35,650 nt of DNA from Bacillota bacterium (lineage in GTDB: Bacteria; Bacillota; Clostridia; Peptostreptococcales; Anaerovoracaceae). Shown here piece by piece: positions 24,201 through 31,690 of this stretch. The stretch's first letter is position 1. The number at the start of each line of letters is the position of its first letter. A model generated the notes under the pieces. The model worked only from the letters and a program-made list of their open reading frames with translations. It was not told the origin of the DNA and made no database searches. The stretch spans positions 1 through 35,650 of the forward strand of contig JAFSHN010000060.1 in the NCBI GenBank assembly GCA_017440275.1. The letters run 5' to 3'. The translations under genes were made by a program, and so were the position numbers.

Positions 24201-26000
24201 CTATTTTTTCCTTTTTTTGTGATATTTCTGTGAAATGAGCACTGGAATCAAGTCTTCCCTGCCCGCTTTTTTCAATGCTTTTTCCACAGTTTGTCTGTTT
24301 TCGGATTTGTGGAAGTGAATCAATGCTCTTTGCATCTGCTTTTCTTCCATAGATTTGGCCACATAAACCTTTTCCATTGATAATGGGTTAAGTCCCGTAT
24401 AATACATGCATGTCGCCAAAGTTCCGGGAGTCGGATAAAAATCTTGTACTTGATCCGGAACGAAGCCGTATTCCTTCAGGAAAAGCGCCAACTCAATAGC
24501 ATCATCAAGAGTACTTCCCGGATGACTTGAAATCAGATACGGTATTAAATACTGCTTAAGTCCCAGTCTTTCATTGGTCTTTTTGTATTTTTTAGTAAAT
24601 CTGATAAAGTCTTCTTTCGGCGGCTTGTGCATGTGGGACAGCACATTAGGTGAAATGTGCTCCGGTGCCACCTTTAAAGTACCGCTTACATGATACTTGC
24701 AAAGTTCTTCAATAAACTTATCACATTTAGGATCAGCCAGCAGATAATCATATCTGATACCTGATCTGATAAAAACCTTCTTAACCTTATCCAGGCTTCT
24801 CACTTTGCGGAGCAGTTCCAGATATTCGCTGTGGTCTGCCTTAATTGAAGGACAAACATTTGGATAGAGGCAATCTCTATGGGTGCAAACACCTGATTTT
24901 AACTGTTTCTGACAAGCAGGTCCTCTGAAGTTTGCTGTAGGACCGCCCACATCGTGAATATATCCCTTAAAGTCTTTTCGCTTAGTCAATTCTTTTGCTT
25001 CTTCAATTATCGATTCTTGACTTCTGCCTCTCACCTGTCTTCCCTGATGATATGTCAAAGCACAGAAACTGCATCCTCCGAAGCATCCTCTAGAACTTAC
25101 AAGACTGAATTTAACTTCCTCAAATCCAGGGATGCCTCCCTGTGCAGCATAAGAAGGATGTTCTTCCTTTTCAAAAGGCAAAGCATACACTTCATCAAGT
25201 TCAAACTGCTCAAGCGGCGGCTGCGGTGGATTCTGAAGCACCCACAATGTGTCAGTATACTGTTCTGCCAGTCCCTTTGCGGAAACGGCATCATTATTAT
25301 TGTACTGAACAGCAAAACTTTCCGCATATTGTTTCTTATCTTCTTTAATTTGCTCAAAAGAAGGAAGTTTTATCCACTCATCTCCTTCGGGCATGGTTTT
25401 GGATTTACAGCATGTCCCCTTAATCCAAGTGATATCCTTTATATCAAGCCCCGAATCAAGGGCATCGGCTACTTCGACAATGGAGCGTTCGCCCATTCCG
25501 TAAAGCAGCAGGTCTGCCTTTGAATCTAAAAGCACAGAACGTCTTACACTGTCACTCCAGTAATCATAGTGACCAAGTCGTCTCAGGCTGGCTTCAATAC
25601 CGCCGATGATAACCGGAACTCCCTTGTATGCTTCCCTCGCCCTGTTGGCATATACAATTAAGGCTCTGTCAGGTCTTCCTCCTGCTTCACCTCCGGGTGC
25701 GTACTCATCTTTCTTTCTTCTGTGCTTAAACACAGAAAAATTATTAACCATAGAGTCAACAACGCCGCTGTTCACGAGAAATCCCAGCCTTGGTTTGCCA
25801 AAGCGTCTGAAGTCATCTGCCGACTTATAATCCGGACGCGGCAAAATAGCCACCTTATAGCCATGACTTTCAAGAACCCTTGCGATTATGGCAGTTCCAA
25901 AGGAATGGTGGTCCACATAGGCATCTCCTGTCACAAGTACAAAATCAACCTGTTCCCACCCTCTCATATTCATTTCTTCTCTTGTAATTGGTAAAAACAT
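24201..26000 (-). CDS. YgiQ-family radical SAM protein
   Basis: The 599-aa protein matches the YgiQ family from end to end: it begins FLPITREEMNMRGWEQVDF, then VTGDAYVDHHSFGTAII (cobalamin-binding-like region), VIIGGIEASLRRLGHYDYWSD, the radical SAM cluster Cys306-x3-Cys310-x2-Cys313 (RGCFGGCSFC), a second Cys-rich stretch near residues 371-387 (CQKQLKSGVCTHRDC, YPNVC), and VAPEHISPNVLSHM. The enzymatic reaction is not known. ATG 26000 has AAGGA upstream; a terminator-like hairpin lies only 20 bp before it (26020-26038), so its transcription may be conditional. Confidence 0.94.
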   Translation of the reverse strand: MFLPITREEMNMRGWEQVDFVLVTGDAYVDHHSFGTAIIARVLESHGYKVAILPRPDYKSADDFRRFGKPRLGFLVNSGVVDSMVNNFSVFKHRRKKDEYAPGGEAGGRPDRALIVYANRAREAYKGVPVIIGGIEASLRRLGHYDYWSDSVRRSVLLDSKADLLLYGMGERSIVEVADALDSGLDIKDITWIKGTCCKSKTMPEGDEWIKLPSFEQIKEDKKQYAESFAVQYNNNDAVSAKGLAEQYTDTLWVLQNPPQPPLEQFELDEVYALPFEKEEHPSYAAQGGIPGFEEVKFSLVSSRGCFGGCSFCALTYHQGRQVRGRSQESIIEEAKELTKRKDFKGYIHDVGGPTANFRGPACQKQLKSGVCTHRDCLYPNVCPSIKADHSEYLELLRKVRSLDKVKKVFIRSGIRYDYLLADPKCDKFIEELCKYHVSGTLKVAPEHISPNVLSHMHKPPKEDFIRFTKKYKKTNERLGLKQYLIPYLISSHPGSTLDDAIELALFLKEYGFVPDQVQDFYPTPGTLATCMYYTGLNPLSMEKVYVAKSMEEKQMQRALIHFHKSENRQTVEKALKKAGREDLIPVLISQKYHKKRKK

Positions 26001-26019
26001 AATTATATCCTTAAAAAAA

Positions 26020-26038
26020 GGGTGTAGAAACTACACCC
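26020..26038 (-). terminator. Terminator-like hairpin in the ygiQ leader
   Basis: GGGTGTAG / CTACACCC stem with 3-nt loop and a tail of seven T on the minus strand, ending 12 nt before the ygiQ ATG. A TATAAT at 26060-26065 would start transcription upstream of it. It may be the second of two tandem terminators for the CAP gene or an attenuator of ygiQ. Confidence 0.75.
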
Positions 26039-26080
26039 CCTGAAATTCAATACACATTAATTATAATACAAATACAACAA

Positions 26081-26106
26081 AAGGGAAAGAAGTTTTTCTT
26101 TCCCTT
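26081..26106 (-). terminator. Terminator after the CAP-domain gene
   Basis: AAGGGAAAGAA / TTCTTTCCCTT, an 11-bp stem, with a minus-strand tail of TTGTTGTATTTG. It starts 7 bp past the CAP gene stop. Confidence 0.75.
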
Positions 26107-26112
26107 CGTTAA

Positions 26113-26706
26113 TTATCCTACAAAGATTTGTACCCAATACGGTGTCCCGTTGGCACTGACTGCATAACCAACACCCAGTTTGCTGTAGCTGCTGTTCAAA
26201 ATATTGGCCCTATGACCTGTTGAATTCATCCAGCCATTCATTACGGTCTGAGCAGTTTTCTGTCCTTTAGCGATGTTTTCGCCTGCCGTCCTGTATTTGA
26301 TCCCATGACTTTTTAGCATATCAAAGGCTGAACCGTATGTAGGAGAATTATGAGAAAAATACCCCTTCTTAGCCATATCTTCAGCTTTTAACTGTGCAAC
26401 CTTGTTAAGTTGGCTGTCACCTTTCAGACTTGAAAGTCCCTTGGCTGCCCTTTCTTTATTGACCAGACTCAAAACTTGTGCTGTTTTGCTTTGATCTTGC
26501 ACCACATTGTCTTCATTTGGATTTTGTGGCTTCGAACCAACATCTTCCTGGCTTCCTCCGTTAAAAATGTAATCCATCAAAATTGTGCACAGATTTGATA
26601 AATCAATCTTGCCGCTGAATCTTACGTCAGTTGCTGCAAAGCTGGGCGCCGCCTGGCTCATTACAAGTGCCAAGACCATAACCATTGTCAAAATTTTCTT
26701 TTTCAT
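26113..26706 (-). CDS. Secreted CAP/SCP-domain protein
   Basis: The 197-aa protein has a signal peptide (MKKKILTMVMVLALVMSQ, then AAPSFA, cleavage near residue 24), a linker rich in Gln, Asn and Pro (about 50-75), and a CAP domain (about 78-197) with VNKERAAKGLSSL, GYFSHNSP (His in the cavity), GENIAKG, GHRANILN and the final YWVQIFVG. Bacterial CAP proteins of the YkwD type are exported or spore-coat proteins with unclear enzymology. ATG 26706 follows AAAGGAGAC and a plausible promoter at 26739-26767. It is transcribed alone. Confidence 0.92.
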   Translation of the reverse strand: MKKKILTMVMVLALVMSQAAPSFAATDVRFSGKIDLSNLCTILMDYIFNGGSQEDVGSKPQNPNEDNVVQDQSKTAQVLSLVNKERAAKGLSSLKGDSQLNKVAQLKAEDMAKKGYFSHNSPTYGSAFDMLKSHGIKYRTAGENIAKGQKTAQTVMNGWMNSTGHRANILNSSYSKLGVGYAVSANGTPYWVQIFVG

Positions 26707-26738
26707 TTCTGTCTCCTTTCTTTTTGACTACATAAACC

Positions 26739-26767
26739 ACTATACAGAAAGGATCCGGAAATGTGAA
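26739..26767 (-). promoter_or_regulatory. Promoter of the CAP-domain gene
   Basis: Minus strand TTCACA (26762-26767), 17-nt spacer, TATAGT (26739-26744). One mismatch in each box against the sigma-A consensus. Confidence 0.55.
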
Positions 26768-26796
26768 CCCATCAGATTTTTCCAAAACCACCGGAG

Positions 26797-27012
26797 TTGC
26801 CAGGAACATCATCCGCAGATTTGTTCTTTTTTTAATTGCTGCGTGAATTTTTTCAAATTTTTTCGCAAAACGTGGCTTTGGGGTAAATCTGCGAAAGAAA
26901 AAAATAAAACTTTCGCAAAATACAAATTAAAATGCATTCTGCGAAAGTTTTTGAGTTTTTTCACGCACAGGGCATTTTTTAAAGATTTTGCGGACCACAG
27001 CAGCCTCGGCAA
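26797..27012. repeat. About 216-bp AT-rich imperfect palindrome with four TGCGAAA/TTTCGCA cores
   Basis: Nested arms share one centre at about 26903.5: TTGCC 26797-26801 / GGCAA 27008-27012, CCGCA 26813-26817 / TGCGG 26989-26993, GCGTGAA 26841-26847 / TTCACGC 26960-26966, TTTCGCA 26861-26867 / TGCGAAA 26940-26946, and TGCGAAAG 26890-26897 / CTTTCGCA 26910-26917. The core octamer can also pair with the neighbouring copy, so alternative folds exist. No gene or ribosome site is seen in it. It occupies the whole gap after the NUDIX gene, where no ordinary terminator is present, up to the CAP promoter. Confidence 0.72.
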
Positions 27013-27018
27013 ACTGTT

Positions 27019-27630
27019 CTACAGCAGTTCTTTACTCAACCACTCTACAATACGCGCTGTCATACCCCAAATCACATGACCATCATAGTGATACACCGGT
27101 ATAACATTTTTGCCTACACGCCAATTGTATGAGCGCGGAACGCCCACTTCCTCAAAAGGAAAGTCTTCTGTCTTGGAAACTACATCAATGGAATAGTCCT
27201 TAGCAGGTGTGTCTTTAAAAAACTGCAGCGACACTGTAAAAACTTCTGCCACTTCGTTCTCGCTCAGTTTAATATCAGCGAGTGCCGATTTGTCAACCTT
27301 AACCATATGAGTAAACAAACTATAGCCTGAAAAACCGTACAACGTGTCGAATTGTCCCAAAACTTCCACAGATGCAGCAGGAATTCCGATTTCTTCTTCC
27401 ATTTCTCTCAAGGCGCACTCAAGAGGAGTCTCTCCCGCTTCCATATGGCCTCCCGGAAAACATACATCGCCCGGCTGAGTTTTCATATGGCTGGCACGCA
27501 CTTCAAAAAGCAGGCTAAGTTCATCACCATCACAAATAATAGGAATTGCCACACTGAAATATTTGTGCTTTCCGACAGCACCGGGAACCCTGTTATTTAG
27601 TTTTGATTTTAAAGCGTCTATGGTAATCAA
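27019..27630 (-). CDS. CoA pyrophosphatase-type NUDIX hydrolase
   Basis: About 203 aa. The NUDIX box is complete: GGHMEAGETPLECALREMEEEIGI, read here as G-x5-E-x7-REMEEEIG, and just before it sits the CoA-type extension with RASHMKTQPGDVCFPGG, typical of the CoA pyrophosphatase branch (YeaB/Nudt7). It would split CoA or acyl-CoA to phosphopantetheine and 3',5'-ADP, or house-clean related nucleotides. The frame is open to TTG 27651, but AAGGAGG (27637-27643) is positioned for TTG 27630, which is chosen. It is followed by a long palindrome instead of a standard terminator. Confidence 0.88.
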   Translation of the reverse strand: MITIDALKSKLNNRVPGAVGKHKYFSVAIPIICDGDELSLLFEVRASHMKTQPGDVCFPGGHMEAGETPLECALREMEEEIGIPAASVEVLGQFDTLYGFSGYSLFTHMVKVDKSALADIKLSENEVAEVFTVSLQFFKDTPAKDYSIDVVSKTEDFPFEEVGVPRSYNWRVGKNVIPVYHYDGHVIWGMTARIVEWLSKELL

Positions 27631-27659
27631 GTTAGCCTCCTTATCATTCAAAAAACATA

Positions 27660-27681
27660 AGGCGGTAGTTGCCTACCGCCT
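27660..27681 (-). terminator. Terminator of the ABC-rlmN operon
   Basis: AGGCGGTAG / CTACCGCCT with a short loop, minus-strand tail TATGTTTTTTG. It follows the small P-loop gene and precedes the NUDIX ribosome site. Confidence 0.82.
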
Positions 27682-27708
27682 GCTATTTATCGAACAAATT
27701 TTATAATA

Positions 27709-28131
27709 TTAGTTGAGAATTTCACAGTCTTCGAAGTCAACACCGATCATTTCTTCTTTTTCAGCACTTAAGCTTACAACAAAATCCATTCCGTAGTTCT
27801 TGGAGATGTCTTTTAATCTATCAACGAACTCAGGTAAATCTCCTAAGGAGAAGTCTGCGTGCTTTAAGATGCTGTCTATGTAAATTGTTTCGATGTCGTG
27901 ATCGGAACTGATAATTCCGTATAAGAATCCGATGTATTCATCGCTGTTTGTAACATGTTCAAAATCTTCCATACAAATAACTCTGATTCTATATTTTAAA
28001 TCATACATCAATCTGTGATTCTTATTGATGAAAATAACGCTTCCTTTGCTAGTTTCTACACATTCATTGGCTAAGTCAATCATCTGCTTAGTCTTACCGG
28101 AACCCTTGTGTCCTACTAATAATTTAACCAT
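27709..28131 (-). CDS. Small P-loop NTP-binding protein of unknown function
   Basis: The 140-aa protein starts MVKLLVGHKGSGKTKQM, a Walker A (GHKGSGKT, 7-14), then SVIFINKNHRLMYDLKYRI and a Walker B-like IETIYIDSILKH strand, and FVVSLSAEKEEM near the end. That is a minimal P-loop domain with no second domain. I do not recognise a named family; similar short proteins are annotated only as ATP-binding in Clostridia. It has no membrane segment. It lies 91 bp after rlmN in the same direction, before the operon terminator. ATG 28131 follows AGGAGG. Confidence 0.8.
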   Translation of the reverse strand: MVKLLVGHKGSGKTKQMIDLANECVETSKGSVIFINKNHRLMYDLKYRIRVICMEDFEHVTNSDEYIGFLYGIISSDHDIETIYIDSILKHADFSLGDLPEFVDRLKDISKNYGMDFVVSLSAEKEEMIGVDFEDCEILN

Positions 28132-28222
28132 TGGTTATCGCCTCCTAAATAATTTTGTCCGATTATTTATAATCTTCGTTTCAATCATTATACAATAACC
28201 ATTCTTGTTTTTCAACTGAAAT

Positions 28223-29248
28223 TTATTTTTTTCCACCAAGACGAAGCTGTCCGCAAGCACCGTCAATGTCGTCACCCAGCTCTCTTCTAATGGTTGCAGG
28301 GATTCCATGGTCTTCCAGAATTTTCTTAAAAGCTTCGCAGGCCTTTCGTTCTGAAGTGTCAAGTCCTGTCTCTTCAACTTTGTTCAGAGGAATAAGATTC
28401 ACGTGACAAAGTACGCCTCGCAGTTTTTCAATAAGTTCAAAAGCATTTTCTCTTGAATCATTTTTGTCTTTTACGAGAGTGTATTCAAAGGTGATTCTGC
28501 GTGAAGTTTCTTCTGTGTATTTTTTGCAGGCTTCAATCAAAACTTCCATCGGATATTTTTTGTTAACCGGCATCATGGAGTTTCTGATGTCGTTGTTAGG
28601 TGCGTGCAGAGAAATCGCCAGGTTAACCTGAGGAAAATCCTTTGCAAAAGTTTCTATCATAGGAACCAGACCGCAAGTGGAAACAGTGATATTTCTCATA
28701 CCCAGATTGCGTCCGTTTTTATCGTTGATGATTCTGATAAACTTTGAAAGGTTTTCGTAGTTATCGAAAGGTTCTCCTGTTCCCATAACAACGATATGGT
28801 TGATTGGCTCTCCTGCATCTCTTTCTGCAGCGAGAAGCTGCTCTGCCATCTCACCGGGAGTCAGATTGCGCTGAAGCCCTCCAATGGTTGAAGCACAGAA
28901 TTTGCAGCCCATTCTGCAGCCTGCCTGTGAAGAGATACAAATAGTGTTGCCGTATTTGTACTTCATATACACGCTTTCGATAGCATTGCCGTCGCTCAGT
29001 TCAAATAAGTATTTACGTGTGCCGTCCAGCTTTGAAATCTGTACTTTTGCAGGCACAAAAACGCCTGTACTCCAGCCTGCCTCTTCAAGCTTGTTTTTGA
29101 GAGCAGCCGGAACATTGGTCATTTCATCAAAACCGGATACACCCTTGTAGAGCCAAGCAAAAATCTGCTTGGCTCTGAATTTAGGTTCACCAAGCGCTAC
29201 AAGAAGCGCTTCCATTTCATTTAATTGTAAGTCTTTTAAATTTTTCAT
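28223..29248 (-). CDS. rlmN: RlmN, 23S rRNA/tRNA adenine C2-methyltransferase
   Basis: The 341-aa radical SAM enzyme has the cluster Cys111-x3-Cys115-x2-Cys118 (GCRMGCKFC), the N-terminal LGEPKFRAKQIFAWLYKG, GTGEPFDNYENL, the SLHAPNN segment and the C-terminal Cys332 in DIDGACGQLRL that forms the methyl-transfer intermediate. It methylates A2503 of 23S rRNA and A37 of some tRNAs. RlmN proteins are about 340-380 aa, so this one is complete. It begins 2 bp after the stop of the upstream ABC gene and so is translated with it, an arrangement not expected for a housekeeping rRNA enzyme. Cfr is the close relative; context and length favour RlmN. Confidence 0.94.
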   Translation of the reverse strand: MKNLKDLQLNEMEALLVALGEPKFRAKQIFAWLYKGVSGFDEMTNVPAALKNKLEEAGWSTGVFVPAKVQISKLDGTRKYLFELSDGNAIESVYMKYKYGNTICISSQAGCRMGCKFCASTIGGLQRNLTPGEMAEQLLAAERDAGEPINHIVVMGTGEPFDNYENLSKFIRIINDKNGRNLGMRNITVSTCGLVPMIETFAKDFPQVNLAISLHAPNNDIRNSMMPVNKKYPMEVLIEACKKYTEETSRRITFEYTLVKDKNDSRENAFELIEKLRGVLCHVNLIPLNKVEETGLDTSERKACEAFKKILEDHGIPATIRRELGDDIDGACGQLRLGGKK

Positions 29249-29250
29249 TC

Positions 29251-31686
29251 TTAATCCACATCATATCTTGCTAAAATTGCAGCCGGAGTCTGACGCATAG
29301 TATTAAATACAGGAATTAATCCTACAATTGAATTGAACCCGTAAACTACGATGACCGCTCCGAAGAATATTACAGGATTCATAGCAAACATACTGCTTAG
29401 ATACGAAATACCTGCCAGTTTGCCCAAAGCGTAAGATGCAACAATAATGCCCAAAAGGCTGCTCAATGTTGTGAGAGCAAAAATCTCACCCAGGAACATC
29501 TTATATATGTCGCTCTTCTTGACACCAATAGCTCTGAAAATACCGATTTCCTTGATTCTTGAGAGGAATGAAGATCTGGTCATCAGGAGTATTTCTATTA
29601 AAGAAATCGCCAATATCAGTGCCCCCAGAATTTTAGTAGCGTTAACTATTTCCATTCTGTCCGCCTTATAGGTTTCCTTGTCTGTCTCATAGGCATCCTT
29701 AGCATTGAGATTGTACTTATCCTGAAGTGCTGATATACAAGCTGCTTTGTCATCTGTACATACCACGAATCCCTTCGCGCTGCTAATCATAGAATACTTG
29801 ATTGTGTTTTGATTTACAAGGAAAACATCTAAATTTTCGGAACTTTCGTAATATCCTACAACCTTAAGTTTCTTGTTATTGACTTTCATATCAATTTCTT
29901 TGTTGAGCGGATAATCGTATTTCTTGTCGTATGAAACAATGGTTTCATAATCATTAGACGGCAAACGGCCTTGTTTCATTTTGAACTGCTTATTGACAGT
30001 GGCGTAATTGAGCATATTAACCGTAACAGGATCGCTGTCGTCCACATATTCTTCATCTTCATGACCGCTGTTATAAAGAACATCTATAATCAAACTTCCG
30101 TCAACATAGATTACAGGCTGCACTTTGTCTGTCAGACCTACAATGGTAAACGTCTTCATATTGGCTAATCTTACTTCTTCACCAAGGAGTTCTTCAGCCT
30201 CTTCAATACCCACCATCTTTGGAGTCCCGTACTGAGCCATCCTGTCAAAGGTCATCTTGTCTATTACTATTTCATAAGGGTTCTTTGGCATTTCACCTGC
30301 CACTAAATCCTCTTCAGTTATTCTTGATATATCCGTAATAGAGCCTTCAAGAGTTCCTTGAGCATAATCAGTCTGATAATAGAAGTCCATTTTGTACTTA
30401 AAGTACGCTTTGCCATCTCCCGGCATCAAATAAGAAACTTCAGGTTCAGCCTCATACTTGATATACTTTGCCGCTTCAAGTTTAGGAATGTCGACTACCA
30501 GATAGTCTCTATTGTTTTGAATAAAGTCTTTGTCCTGCACGTCCAGCGCCGCATAAATACTGCTGAATGAGTAGGTTATAAACATTCCGGCCATTATGAA
30601 CCCTATAAGGAGAAGTTTCTTCATTAAAGGATAGGCGGCGATCTTCTTAAAACCGGCAACTATTGAAGGCCAGAATCCTATAATTGAACTGTATTTTTCT
30701 TTAATGGAAGAATCCACCACCTTATCAAAGTCAAATTTATATTCCTCATAAAGGCTCTTGTCCATTTCTTTGAAATGGTCATCTACAAACTCAATGGCTG
30801 AATTCCCATCCACTACTTCGATTCTTCCTTCGTTTTTAGACTGAATATAAATATTTCCGTTCTTTATTACAATATCTAAATCCAGTTTATCTTCTTTACC
30901 CCCGTAGAAGTTCACATTTATATCACTATCTGTAAGTTTTTCCTGCTTTTCAAAGTCTTTGAGATAAAACTTGTGATCCAATCTGTAATTCAGGTTGTCA
31001 TCAGTAATGTTTTCATAGTCGTTGATTACACAGCCGTCTTTGAGTTCAATGATTCTTGAAGCATAAAACTTAGCCAGCTCAACTTCGTGAGTAACCAGCA
31101 CAACCAATCTATCTCTGGAAATGGCTTTGATTATGTTCATTATTTCAATAGTGTTTGCGCTGTCCAGATTACCTGTAGGTTCATCGGCAATAATAATCTT
31201 AGGGTTCTTCGCAATGGCTCTTGCAATGCCTACACGCTGTCTTTCGCCCCCTGACAGCATTCCTGCCATTCTGTTTCTGTAACGGTAGATGCCGAGAGTT
31301 TCAAGCACATAATCAGTACGCTTCTTGATTTCATCTTTATCTTTGATGCCCAGCATCTTCAGTGCGATGGCAACGTTTTCGTAGACAGTCATATTGTCTA
31401 CCAGTTTATAATCCTGGAAAATATAACCGATATTAAGATTTCTTATTTCATCAACTTTTGAAGCACCCTTGCCTGTTACTTTGTTTCCGTTTACAAAGAT
31501 GTCTCCTTTCTGAACCTTATCAAGACCTCCGATGGCATTGAGCAAAGTGGTTTTGCCGCATCCGGAAGGCCCGAGGAGCGCTACAAGACCGCTGCTCCCA
31601 AGATCCAAAGTTGTTTCATTGATAACATGAATCTGATTTTTCTTGCCTTTATTAAAATATTTATTAACCCCGAATAATTTAATCAT
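29251..31686 (-). CDS. ABC transporter, fused ATPase and FtsX/MacB-type permease (811 aa)
   Basis: Residues 1-230 are an ABC ATPase of the LolD/MacB type: Walker A GPSGCGKT (39-46), signature LSGGERQ (144-150), Walker B IIIADEPTGNLDS (164-176) and H-loop VTHEVE. A linker leads to a membrane helix (about 355-380), a large extracytoplasmic region and a C-terminal FtsX domain with three helices (ILGALILAISLIEILLM; FLGEIFALTTLSSLLGIIVASYALG; the last before the end). This is the MacB layout: mechanotransmission rather than classic pore transport. Neither gene of the pair has an adjacent membrane fusion or two-component gene. It starts 4 bp after the second ABC gene and ends 2 bp before rlmN. Confidence 0.93.
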   Translation of the reverse strand: MIKLFGVNKYFNKGKKNQIHVINETTLDLGSSGLVALLGPSGCGKTTLLNAIGGLDKVQKGDIFVNGNKVTGKGASKVDEIRNLNIGYIFQDYKLVDNMTVYENVAIALKMLGIKDKDEIKKRTDYVLETLGIYRYRNRMAGMLSGGERQRVGIARAIAKNPKIIIADEPTGNLDSANTIEIMNIIKAISRDRLVVLVTHEVELAKFYASRIIELKDGCVINDYENITDDNLNYRLDHKFYLKDFEKQEKLTDSDINVNFYGGKEDKLDLDIVIKNGNIYIQSKNEGRIEVVDGNSAIEFVDDHFKEMDKSLYEEYKFDFDKVVDSSIKEKYSSIIGFWPSIVAGFKKIAAYPLMKKLLLIGFIMAGMFITYSFSSIYAALDVQDKDFIQNNRDYLVVDIPKLEAAKYIKYEAEPEVSYLMPGDGKAYFKYKMDFYYQTDYAQGTLEGSITDISRITEEDLVAGEMPKNPYEIVIDKMTFDRMAQYGTPKMVGIEEAEELLGEEVRLANMKTFTIVGLTDKVQPVIYVDGSLIIDVLYNSGHEDEEYVDDSDPVTVNMLNYATVNKQFKMKQGRLPSNDYETIVSYDKKYDYPLNKEIDMKVNNKKLKVVGYYESSENLDVFLVNQNTIKYSMISSAKGFVVCTDDKAACISALQDKYNLNAKDAYETDKETYKADRMEIVNATKILGALILAISLIEILLMTRSSFLSRIKEIGIFRAIGVKKSDIYKMFLGEIFALTTLSSLLGIIVASYALGKLAGISYLSSMFAMNPVIFFGAVIVVYGFNSIVGLIPVFNTMRQTPAAILARYDVD

Positions 31687-31690
31687 AACC

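Noticed and set aside
24954-25523. 189-aa plus-strand open frame
   Set aside because: It is antisense to the well-conserved YgiQ gene and lacks a ribosome site and any recognisable pattern.
20685-27012. Both palindromes as copies of one repeat family, since each holds TTAATTGCTG
   Set aside because: The shared stretch is short and AT-rich, the spacing and the remaining arms differ, and the termini are not alike.
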